Source of the DNA: Franconibacter pulveris DSM 19144
GTDB lineage: Bacteria; Pseudomonadota; Gammaproteobacteria; Enterobacterales; Enterobacteriaceae
Direction: 5' to 3'
NCBI GenBank assembly: GCA_000621185.1
Contig: JHYZ01000015.1
Span: 1 to 64,000, forward strand
DNA: 64,000 bases
Numbering within the stretch: position 1 is the first letter of the stretch; every line of letters starts with the position of its first letter. Below the pieces are notes generated by a model. It had not been told where the DNA came from, did no database searches, and worked only from the letters and a program-made list of their open reading frames with translations. Shown here piece by piece: positions 20,588 through 28,227 of this stretch. The position numbers and the translations under genes are program-made.

Positions 20588-21016
20588 CTACACTTTTAGT
20601 TTAGTCAGAATAACATCCTCGCCGGCTTTACATATCCCATGAGATACACACAAGCAACCCTCGTTTTCTAAAATACTAAACCCACCTTCCTCGCATTCAA
20701 AATAGACACCTACACTCCCGTCTTCAATCCCCCTAATTCTATATTCATAAATATCGATTATTTTCTGCCCGACATAACGAGCTAATTCATCAGCGGCTTG
20801 TACTGGGTAAGCAAATTCATCGTCAATATCAGCAAGATCCAGAAGAAGAGGTTCTGAATCTTCAAGTGAGAGCGTTATAGTCCCTTCACCAATAGTTAAT
20901 GACGCCCAACCAGAAACAGAGGTTTGGAAAAAAAGCACTAGTGCCTTACAAATTAACTCATTTCCTATAAAGAATGAGCGGTATCTGAAATCTCTAAAAA
21001 ATTCATCTGTCAGCAT
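20588..21016 (-). CDS. Small acidic protein, probable orphan immunity gene
   Basis: A 142-residue protein, rich in Asp/Glu, starting MLTDEFFRDFRYRSFFIGNE. It has beta-rich segments (GWASLTIGEGTITLSLED, GSVGVYFECEEGGFS) and a Cys pair near the end. The start is firm: GGGGAGG lies 5-6 bases before the ATG. The frame stays open for 24 codons upstream (…GTEELNILIPVTTSERQG), which may be the tail of a lost toxin. I do not recognise the family; the immunity role is inferred from AT-rich composition and position in the array. Confidence 0.5.
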   Translation of the reverse strand: MLTDEFFRDFRYRSFFIGNELICKALVLFFQTSVSGWASLTIGEGTITLSLEDSEPLLLDLADIDDEFAYPVQAADELARYVGQKIIDIYEYRIRGIEDGSVGVYFECEEGGFSILENEGCLCVSHGICKAGEDVILTKLKV

Positions 21017-21111
21017 GTTCCTCCCCTGACGCTCTGACGTTGTTACAGGGATCAGAATATTTAATTCCTCCGTCCCGGCTGTTAACAATCTGTTTTGGCC
21101 TCTTAAACTGC

Positions 21112-21330
21112 TTATACTATATTTAGCTGCACCTGTTCGCCATCAGGAATGTTTTTTTATCTTCGGAGCGATAGCTGCTATGGAAAGCATGGCATCTACG
21201 CTTTCCGCCACGTAAAGGTTATCGACGCTAAATTCTCCGCCCAGGATAAAAGGCAATTTAGGCGCCAGACGGTAACCTGCAGGAATAGCGCCATAAGCAA
21301 TTTGCCAGTCATATGCGAGCGGATAACTTG
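21112..21330 (-). pseudogene. Frameshifted fragment of an immunity-like protein
   Basis: One minus-strand frame reads FSGLTSYPLAYDWQIAYGAI then PAGYRLAPKLPFILGGEF and runs to IAPKIKKHS, then stops. If one A is removed from the seven-A run (minus strand, near 21150-21156), the frame continues KNIPDGEQVQLNIV and stops naturally at 21112. The upstream end is also broken. The sequence looks like the C-terminal half of a SMI1/KNR4- or DUF1851-type immunity protein, but I am not sure of the family. Confidence 0.5.
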
Positions 21331-21419
21331 TCAGGCCGCTAAACAGTGGCTTTCAGGACGTTGTGAAGACAGGCTGTCACTGCAAATGAACAATAACTTC
21401 TTAGCGTGGCTTCCCATGC

Positions 21420-21920
21420 TTACCTACAACGGCTAAAAGCCAGCCGCAAACCGGCGCCGATTTCAGCAGGCGAACTGTTTGTCGAAAGAATAACGTCCTC
21501 AATGCCATCGCCTTTAGACCGCCCCCAGGCTTCTAACTTTTCATGGCGCGTTGGGATTATTGTAATGATATCGTTCACGCAGTGCACAGTGCATTTTTTC
21601 ATATCTTTAAATAAGGCCTTGTTACTCTTATAACCGTAACGCGCCTTCAACATAGCCACCCAGTCCGAATAATTACTCTTACTTTTCTCCGGATTAAAAA
21701 AGACTGTGCGCTCTTGCAGATCGTTTAGTGTTCGACTGTTAGACAAAGCCTGAATGAGCGCTTCGCCCAGGCCAGGATCATCCACTGTTGGCATAAGTAA
21801 ATCAGACGGAAAAGCCGGATCGCGCCCTACTCTTCCTAATCCTGAATAGGTGTCGATGCAAATAAAATTTTCAGTGCAACACACACTCGCCCAGTAATCT
21901 TGGTTTTGGTTAAATTTCAT
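21420..21920 (-). CDS. CdiI-type immunity protein (DUF1436 family)
   Basis: A 166-residue cytoplasmic protein matching the CDI immunity family once called DUF1436. It has ICIDTYSGLGR near the N-terminus, GEALIQALSNSR, a WVAMLKARYGYKSNKALFKDMK core, IIPTRHEKLEAWGR and the C-terminal SSPAEIGAGLRLAFSRC. By family knowledge such proteins bind and block a CdiA C-terminal toxin delivered by neighbours. It appears intact. The ATG overlaps the stop of a toxin-tail remnant (TAATG), showing that the pair was once co-translated. The toxin itself is gone, leaving an orphan immunity gene. Confidence 0.75.
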   Translation of the reverse strand: MKFNQNQDYWASVCCTENFICIDTYSGLGRVGRDPAFPSDLLMPTVDDPGLGEALIQALSNSRTLNDLQERTVFFNPEKSKSNYSDWVAMLKARYGYKSNKALFKDMKKCTVHCVNDIITIIPTRHEKLEAWGRSKGDGIEDVILSTNSSPAEIGAGLRLAFSRCR

Positions 21921-22030
21921 TATTTCCTTAACTGCCGCTTAATATATCTTTTACTCAACTCAAGTTTATTACACTGCGCCTGTATCATTATAGCCCAGAC
22001 ATCCTTTTTATTTAAGCGATCTTCGGAGTT
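21920..22030 (-). pseudogene. Tail of a lost CdiA toxin upstream of the DUF1436 gene
   Basis: A short minus-strand frame reads NSEDRLNKKDVWAIMIQAQC and then NKLELSKRYIKRQLRK, and its TAA stop shares a base with the immunity ATG. It is open only from about 22030. Just before, another frame reads HSPGKT, suggesting one further frameshift. The basic, lysine/arginine-rich C-terminus suits a nuclease toxin tail. Class not identified. Confidence 0.5.
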
Positions 22031-22077
22031 TTACCTGGGCTATGCATTAATGAAATACATTTTAATAAGTGAGCTTG

Positions 22078-22535
22078 TTATGCATTAATAATACAAACCA
22101 GGCCACATAGAGCAATCTTGACAACCACAATAACAGAAGGCACTTTGACAGTGCCTCCTCTCAAGAAAAATTCTTTTATAAAAAGAATTCTACCATTACT
22201 ATTATAAACCAACCCAGAAAAGAACTTCCCGTGCACAATAAATAAAATAACAGCAAGCACACCAGGAATATTATTAAGAAGCGCTATTGGATCGTTCGCC
22301 CTGCTAAACTCCAGCGCAAGACCAAAGCAATAAATAAAAATCAAAAGCAAGGCTGCCAGGTTCGATCCCGTATTCCTGCCAAAAAAAGATAGTCACTAAA
22401 AACAAGAACATCCTTCCCTGGTTTAGCGCCACCCAAAACTTTATAGACAAAAAGAAAAAATATAATTGCCAAAGCTGCCAGCGATATAGCCAACCCAACA
22501 GCATTAAAATAAAAGAAATAGTTATTAGAAATCAT
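22078..22535 (-). pseudogene. Frameshifted small membrane protein, possible immunity protein
   Basis: Frame one starts MISNNYFFYFNAVGLAISLA at 22535. Frame two continues NLAALLLIFIYCFGLALEFS to a stop at 22078. They join cleanly if the seven-T run at about 22381-22387 is taken as eight, giving ...FSDYLFFGRNTGSNLAALLL. The restored protein would have about 152 residues with about four membrane segments. The ORF overlaps the end of the broken ORF upstream, so the two form a pair; a membrane immunity protein is plausible but inferred. Confidence 0.55.
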
Positions 22536-22797
22536 GATGGTATATCTCCCTGGTCGATTCTCCATCTATATCTATATTCAAAGGTGGTAATTTAGAGTCA
22601 CCGCTCACGCCAACCGATGGTCCGAATCCAACTGAGAGGCCTATCCCGTCTTTACTCCCAGTGACAGTAGCGCCTCCAACAAGCCAACCAAAATTATGAG
22701 CATGTTCTCTCAGCTTTTACATGTACTCCAGGGAATTTGCAACAGTAGCTCCAGCCGGATAATTATTCACAGCTTCCAGAATGTAATTAGCCATCAT
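22525..22797 (-). pseudogene. Nonsense-broken small ORF, possible polymorphic-toxin remnant
   Basis: Starts MMANYILEAVNNYPAGATVA after an AGAGG ribosome site, meets an in-frame TAA at 22717-22719, then continues KLREHAHNFGWLVGGATVTG to a stop at 22525. The glycine-rich GIGLSVGFGPSVGVSGDSK segment recalls C-terminal domains of polymorphic toxins, but I cannot assign a type. Its end overlaps the start of the membrane-protein ORF by about 10 bp. AT-rich compared with the core genes. Confidence 0.5.
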
Positions 22798-22929
22798 AGC
22801 CTCTGTTATACCAAAGCCACATTAAGATCGCTCTATATTTTACCGCATTTCTAATTTTAGGCAGAGGCAGAGCCTGAAAAACAGGCTCATTTATAAAAAA
22901 ATATTATATATAAGCTTAATCATTTAATC

Positions 22930-23247
22930 TTAAGCGCAACGAGACACCAACCTCTGCGAGTACTTTCTCGACTTCATGAAAAGAAACATTACTTCATCTG
23001 GAGGATGGTTTTTGAAATATATTTCAATCCTTTTTTTGGCATCTTTATGAACTGTAGGAAAATTAGATTTTATTTCTCCTCCTTCTATAAATCTAATGTA
23101 TGAGTTTATTTTCTCCTGCAACTTATACAAATGTTCCTTAGTTGCGCTCCCCCATGCCAGATGATCAGAGATAGCCAGACTAACAACGTCTGGCTCGTTT
23201 TCAGGTATCCCCATAAAGTCTATCTTATTAATATCTTCTACTGACAT
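22930..23247 (-). CDS. Immunity-like protein (DUF6572-like)
   Basis: A 105-residue protein starting MSVEDINKIDFMGIPENEPD. Segments VVSLAISDHLAWG, EHLYKLQEKINSYIRFIEGGEI and FKNHPPDEVMFLF match my memory of the DUF6572 family often found beside polymorphic toxins. The ATG follows AAAGG by 7 bases. It lies 2 bp after the (frame-corrected) end of a toxin tail that reads VNVVTPDKGKG, so it is most likely the cognate immunity gene of that lost toxin. It looks intact. Confidence 0.6.
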   Translation of the reverse strand: MSVEDINKIDFMGIPENEPDVVSLAISDHLAWGSATKEHLYKLQEKINSYIRFIEGGEIKSNFPTVHKDAKKRIEIYFKNHPPDEVMFLFMKSRKYSQRLVSRCA

Positions 23248-23249
23248 AT

Positions 23250-23380
23250 TTAACCTTTGCCTTTATCTGGTGTTACCACATTAACTTTAGCAGGTGGAAT
23301 TAAAATTCCTCTTCAAAGCCGGGCTTACCCGCTCCAGAAATTACTCCACCATGCTTCTCAATTTCGGATGATGCCGGACT
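23250..23380 (-). pseudogene. C-terminal tail of a lost CdiA/Rhs-type toxin
   Basis: The minus strand reads EIEKHGGVISGAGKPGFEE and then hits a stop after EF. One base later the other frame reads ILIPPAKVNVVTPDKGKG and stops at 23250. The SGAGKPGFEGG...IPP-type ending is common in polymorphic toxin C-termini, so a single G has probably been lost. The upstream part is cut off by the SymE-like segment. Confidence 0.55.
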
Positions 23381-23565
23381 GCCTCGTTATCACCACCCAG
23401 AACACCCGCGAGCTGTACGGCTGCGCCGAAGGCTTAAGCGTGGCTTACGTCAACCAGCAGAAGATGAAGCGTTGGCTGGAAGGATTTCCGGGGGCGCTTA
23501 ACGACACCGGCGATCTGCCGGTGATTAAGCGCGATCGTTATGACTGTCTGTTTCGCAGTCAGTGA
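23365..23565 (+). pseudogene. SymE-like fragment, copy 1
   Basis: Reads RMMPDCLVITTQNTRELYGC, then a tail with GALNDTGDLPVIKRDR, ending at 23565. It is clearly paralogous to copy 2 at 25.1-25.4 kb (same DIVITT...GCAEGLSV...YVN...GALNDTG...PVIKR pattern). The VKIRVM-x-x-C-IVIT motif of SymE-family toxins is only partly present because the N-terminal half is replaced by toxin-array DNA. An ORF can be read from 23257, but its first 35 codons are not SymE. Confidence 0.5.
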
Positions 23566-23619
23566 CGGTTAAAAGGTAAAAATTCCGGCTCGATGGCCGG
23601 GATCTTTCTCCACTAAAAA

Positions 23620-23886
23620 CTAATTCAATTTATTAATTAATTGAAGCACTTGATCATATAGTTGTTTATCATCCAGTTCATATTCTTCTCGATCCGGTTC
23701 TGGATTATATAAATCAGCTAAACAAAAGATGCTAGATAAACACTCACTTAATCTTTCGTCGTCTTTCAAAATAATATGATTATCACGTTCTATTCGCCAT
23801 AATTCTATATAAGCATCAGCAAACACTTCAGCTGATAATCTTTCTTTAATGAAAGACTTAGCAAATTCTAAAATCACAACGCTCAT
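23620..23886 (-). CDS. Colicin D-type immunity protein
   Basis: An 88-residue acidic protein. The C-terminal half (CLADLYNPEPDREEYELDD then LYDQVLQLINKL) matches the pattern of the colicin D immunity protein ImmD, which ends RANYEIDDNGLKVEVRSIL. By family knowledge it would bind and mask the active site of a colicin D-like tRNase. The gene directly upstream encodes exactly such a domain. In the unbroken frame the toxin stop and this ATG overlap as ATGA. It is intact, so the cell is probably still protected although its own toxin is frameshifted. Confidence 0.72.
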   Translation of the reverse strand: MSVVILEFAKSFIKERLSAEVFADAYIELWRIERDNHIILKDDERLSECLSSIFCLADLYNPEPDREEYELDDKQLYDQVLQLINKLN

Positions 23887-25090
23887 CCTAAGACTCCATT
23901 TTTCATAAAATTGTCATATTGCGGGATTCTTGGTGTAAGTTTAAATCCTGTGACGAAAGCACCTGGCTATCAAGAACAACTGCATTGTTAGTCGCTGAAT
24001 TAAAGAAAACTTTTGAATCTTTCACAAACCCATAACTACCTTGCTCTACTGTTGCTGTATCTCCCATATGGTTCCTGATAGCAGCCTCATATTGACTAAG
24101 TGTTTCCGGATTCTTCTTCGTAGTCATAACTCCAAAATCTTCAGCATGTTTAAATTTTTTATCGAGTTGCTTGAAACTAATCTCGGTTAACTCATCAGCC
24201 ACATTCTTCGGTGAAATAACCCCCTTCGCCGCATTAGCCGCCACAGCTTCCGATTTTGCCGCCGTTGCTTCTGTAACCGTCTTACCTATTCCAACAGCAC
24301 CGCCAGCGCCAACACCGCCCGGCACGATAGCTTCCGATACCTGGATACCGACGCTGTTCAGACACAGTACAACATTACCGGCACATGACTGGATTGCCGC
24401 CTGCGCCGCCGCTGCGATTTCCGGTGTAGCTGCAGCCGGTATACCACCGCCAAGACCGGCCGGAAGGGCCACCGTCAGCGCATCCTGCATCGCCAGCCCT
24501 TTCTGGCACGAGGCTGAATCCGGGTCCGTGCTGCAGGATGCGATATTTTTCGCATGCTCTCTGACCGCCTTCGCCTGTCCTTCTTCGGTTCCACCACCCA
24601 GAAGGTTATTCTCAACCGCATTTTTCCCTGCCTGCGCGCCGGTTAACACACCGGCGCTGCTGTCTCCGGCAATGCCGCCAGCAAGCCCTGCCGCAAGCGT
24701 TGAGAAAGCGCTGATGGTCTGCTTCTCTTCTTCGGTCAGGTCCGCTGCGCTTTTGCCCGGGAACATCTGCGCCAGCAAGATGTGAGCTGCCTGTTCCCCT
24801 TCCTGCGCACCGGCAACGCCTGCCAGAGCGTTGCGTCCCTGAAGCTCCGCCACGACGGCTCCGGCGATGGCATGGGCAATCGCTTTACTGCCCTCGTCCA
24901 GGTTCAGCTTATGGCCGATAACATTCGCCAGGTACGGCGCTGCGCCGCCTGCCAGCGCCGACTGAACGTCCCCGCCCGCCAGGCCCGCTGGTTCGCCTGG
25001 TCGCGAGTGGTGATGGCGCCATCCGCCACCGCAGACTATGTCGTGCCTTCGGCGTGGCTGCTGCCGCGCAACTGGAGCGCCGCAACACAT
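23883..25090 (-). pseudogene. CdiA C-terminal module with VENN motif and colicin D-like tRNase domain
   Basis: The frame carries a pre-toxin region (ALAGGAAPYLANVIGHKLNL), the boundary motif AQAGKNAVENN, a linker, and a terminal domain. The domain reads KKFKHAEDFGVMTTKKNPET, then FVKDSKVFFNSATNNAVVLD. It aligns with the colicin D tRNase domain (KHVSDFGISDTKKNGETL...VYFNPNTMNVVI); the His is probably the catalytic one. A lost G after GATAGCCAG near 23962 diverts the end. The other frame gives AFVTGFKLTPRIPQYDNFMK and then NGVLG before TGA at 23883. Upstream, a CAG-to-TAG stop (SHAEGTT*SAVADGAIT) and a frame-breaking deletion near 25010 leave no usable start. Confidence 0.75.
24606..24642. repeat. 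37-bp direct repeat at the VENN boundary, copy 1
   Basis: Identical over 37 bp with 26417-26453. It encodes GAQAGKNAVENN on the minus strand, the known junction at which CdiA toxin modules are swapped. The sequences diverge completely on the toxin side and nearly at once on the other. Confidence 0.85.
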
Positions 25091-25097
25091 CACCCGC

Positions 25098-25382
25098 TGC
25101 GAGTACTACAGCCGGGCCGTGCATAACGCGATATTTTTACGCGTCGAGTGGATACTGCACGCGGGATTTACTGACGGGATGCCGGTTAAGATACGGGTGA
25201 TGTCGGACTGCATCGTTATCACCACCCGAAACAGCCGCGAGCTGTGGGGCTGCGCCGAGGGGCTGAGCGTGACTTACGTCAACAGGCCAAAGATGCTCCA
25301 GTGGTTTAAGACCTTCCCCGGCGCGCTCAATGACACCGGTAATGTGCCGGTGATTAAGCGCGGGGATGGGCATTGCGGGTAA
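25098..25382 (+). pseudogene. SymE-like fragment, copy 2
   Basis: Reads YYSRAVHNAIFLRVEWILHA and GFTDGMPVKIRVMSDCIVIT, the AbrB-like core of SymE-family toxins (consensus W-x-x-x-AGF-x-x-G-x-x-V-x-V-x-V-M-x-G-C-IVIT). It continues to GALNDTGNVPVIKR. The N-terminus is lost at the junction with the CdiA fragment, near 25095, so no proper start remains. SymE-like genes often lie among rhs and cdi toxin cassettes. It is antisense to the toxin array. Confidence 0.55.
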
Positions 25383-25394
25383 GATCTTTTACAG

Positions 25395-25697
25395 TTAAAG
25401 GAAGTCTGGATCTATCCGGCCTTCTGCTTTCAGGATTTCAATAAAACGCCTGTAAGTTTCTGGATCACCCTCAACCAGATCATCCAGTATTCCTTCTGCA
25501 ATGAGGGGGTTAAAAAAGATACCATCTTCAAAAAAAATAAAATCACCTGACATTGTAGGATCTATAATTTCTACTTTATCCGCGTTAAATACAGACAACC
25601 CATACTCTTTGACTAGGCCATAAAAATAGGTTTTCCCCTTCATCCAGTAAATGGCGTAAACATCTATAAGTGTCCCATCATTTTCTTTTATTTTCAT
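25395..25697 (-). CDS. Probable cognate immunity protein of the first CdiA module
   Basis: A 100-residue acidic protein starting MKIKENDGTLIDVYAIYWMK, ending GRIDPDFL. It overlaps the stop of the VENN-containing toxin module by 4 bp (ATGA), the standard cdiA-cdiI junction. I do not recognise the family; the beta-rich, acidic composition suits an immunity protein. It looks intact. Confidence 0.6.
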   Translation of the reverse strand: MKIKENDGTLIDVYAIYWMKGKTYFYGLVKEYGLSVFNADKVEIIDPTMSGDFIFFEDGIFFNPLIAEGILDDLVEGDPETYRRFIEILKAEGRIDPDFL

Positions 25698-26453
25698 TTA
25701 ACAACATCCTTAATAGAATCAATCACCTTAGCTGGATCAGCAACATTTCTTTGAGGTGTGGTAATTTTCATATCATAAGCCTTACCAGTATATGAGTTAT
25801 ATTGATAATGCACTGTTATTGTTGAACCATCAGATAGCTTTTGCTTCGCTTCCATTTTCTGGAATCCCGCAGAAGTTGGGAAACGAGGATCTTTGTTCAT
25901 TCCTTTTAGTGGTTCTCCAGCAGAAGCTGGATTTGCCCGAACTTGATTCCACACGATTTTTTCGTTCAGACCACGCGGGAATGGATTCTGTATCCCCTTG
26001 GCTGTTGTTATATATTCCGCGTTCCTGATTAACTGCTGCTGTTCCTTTGTCAGACGCGATATGGGATTGTTTGCTGCCGGTTTCTCTACTGTTAGCCCAA
26101 AAATAACTCCGGCGAGTATCGCCTTATTCAGGTTAGTTTTGTGCAGCTCTGTATTATTCGCCACCGGTTCCAGTTCAGAGATTGAGTAAGCAACCAGTTG
26201 CTGGCATTGCGTGTTACAGTCCGGCGACGCTTGCAGTACTTTCAGTTTTTCCAGTTCTGCTTTCTGCTCGTTAACAGGAATTGCAGTAGCAAGGGCTTGT
26301 TTCTGCTTCTCTGTATCCAACTTTTTCAGGTCAGACTGAAGCTGTTCTCTCTCGGCCTCAGTCTTCGCATTCGCATACTTTTCGGTGAAGGTCGTGATGT
26401 CCTTATCACTCAGATAGTTATTCTCAACCGCATTTTTCCCTGCCTGCGCGCCG
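25694..26453 (-). pseudogene. CdiA C-terminal toxin module, unknown class, fused to a cdiB remnant
   Basis: The open frame begins just after a TAG at 26495-26497 and runs through a CdiB-barrel scrap into GAQAGKNAVENNYLSDKDIT. A helical linker follows (TEAEREQLQSDLKKLDTEKQ, a Cys pair CNTQC) and then a terminal domain with GMNKDPRFPTSAGFQKMEAK and SDGSTITVHYQYNSYTGKAY, ending at VIDSIKDVVK. The toxin part has no break, but there is no CdiA body and no start codon near the VENN junction. I do not recognise the toxin class. Confidence 0.65.
26417..26453. repeat. 37-bp direct repeat at the VENN boundary, copy 2
   Basis: Same 37 bp as 24606-24642. Here the upstream side joins a CdiB-barrel fragment rather than the CdiA pre-toxin domain, so this copy marks a deletion or recombination joint. 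Confidence 0.85.
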
Positions 26454-26586
26454 CCAAGCGTCAGGCGCTCTGAGCCATACAGGCGGTCGGGCGACTACTG
26501 GCCGTAGGCGCTGGCGATAAAGGCGCAGCTACCGCAGTACAGATCTGGCCTGCGGCAAATAATAAAATTAAAAAACGAGAAAACAT
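26454..26586 (-). pseudogene. cdiB remnant (two-partner secretion outer-membrane transporter)
   Basis: From the ATG at 26586 the frame reads MFSRFLILLFAAGQICTAVA then APLSPA, a clear signal peptide and mature start of a CdiB/ShlB-type protein. The remaining frame soon closes at 26461. Another frame gives AYGQ*SPDRLYGSERLTLGG, which matches the conserved barrel motif of TpsB proteins (W-S-P-D-x-LYGSE-x-L-x-x-GG), with TGG mutated to TAG. So most of cdiB is deleted and what remains is fused to the VENN module. The intact gene would have been the first gene of a cdiBAI operon. Confidence 0.65.
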
Positions 26587-26923
26587 TCCCTGGATCCTGT
26601 CCATGATCAAATTAAATAATAACGCGCAGAAATTAAATGGCGTAAAATTTAAGGAAGAGAGTTTTCCGATAGAATATCAATTTTTTCTGTGACAGCAATA
26701 TAGACAGGAAAGATATATCTTTCTGACAGGTGGGCGGTATTGATTTAATTTAAAGGCAATGCATTTACCGACTTAAATTAAATTGGTGTAATGAATACCT
26801 GTAAATAACAGGAAGATTAATTTAAAAAGAAAGAAAAAATCATAAATTAAGCGGTAATTTTATTTCATCTCTACTGCGCAAGATCACATTCCAGGATGAC
26901 CAGGTCATTTCTGCGCAAAATAA
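26587..26923. other. AT-rich intergenic region upstream of the cdiB remnant
   Basis: About 340 bp of AT-rich DNA without a gene. It presumably holds the old cdi promoter. TTTAATTTAAAGG and ACTTAAATTAAATTGG near 26735-26790 form AT-rich inverted segments; nothing further could be assigned. Confidence 0.45.
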
Positions 26924-26947
26924 TAAAGGAGGCAATCGCCTCCTTTA
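26924..26947 (-). terminator. Terminator after metF
   Basis: TAAAGGAGGC-aatc-GCCTCCTTTA, a strong hairpin 15 bp after the metF stop, with T-rich flank on the minus strand. Confidence 0.85.
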
Positions 26948-26961
26948 TTTCATTGCCTGGC

Positions 26962-27861
<900 letters not shown>

Positions 27862-27899
27862 TTACCTCATCAATCGCTACATAATCGTTGTTGTGTCGT

Positions 27900-27931
27900 G
27901 AACTTCTATACGTTTAGACGTCCAGATGTAA
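27900..27931. promoter_or_regulatory. Met boxes (MetJ operator) of metF
   Basis: Four tandem 8-bp units: GAACTTCT, ATACGTTT-like, AGACGTCC (27916-27923) and AGATGTAA (27924-27931). They resemble the AGACGTCT Met box and sit 42 bp upstream of metF. Confidence 0.8.
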
Positions 27932-28116
27932 AAATGACGGAAAAGCGAGGGGCCGTCAACAGAAAAATAGTTATCTTGCGTGACGAATATTCAGCCAACG
28001 TGAAAAAAGTTCATGTTAAGGCAAGGGGAGCGGAGGTGAGCTTAAGGCAGGTAACGTATGGCGGTGGCGCCACGCTGACTCGCCCGGGGGTTAACGCCTG
28101 CGGCGTTTGCGCTTCG

Positions 28117-28141
28117 CCCCTCACCCCGACAGGGTGAGGGG
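28117..28141. repeat. Intergenic hairpin, CCCCTCACCC-type
   Basis: Perfect stem CCCCTCACCC / GGGTGAGGGG with a 5-base loop, in the metF-metL gap. The same arm sequences (CCTCACCC / GGGTGAGGGG) bracket the REP-like unit near 61.5 kb, so this is probably a dispersed repeat. Confidence 0.6.
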
Positions 28142-28184
28142 AAAGGTCATGGCGATAAGCGTCGCCTGCCAGTAACTTGCTGCA

Positions 28185-28212
28185 TAAAAAAAGGAGCCAT
28201 TGGCTCCTTTTT
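28185..28212 (-). terminator. Terminator after metL
   Basis: AAAAGGAGCC-att-GGCTCCTTTT followed by T on the minus strand, 15 bp after the metL stop. Confidence 0.85.
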
Positions 28213-28227
28213 CATTACCTGCCTTTA

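Noticed and set aside
21149-21436. Plus-strand frame of 95 codons in the toxin array
   Set aside because: The opposite strand reads as a recognisable immunity-like fragment (YRLAPKLPFILGGEF), so this is its shadow.
23257-23364. N-terminal 36 codons of the plus-strand frame ending at 23565
   Set aside because: They are antisense to the toxin tail VNVVTPDKGKG and unlike SymE, so the real homology starts at about 23365.
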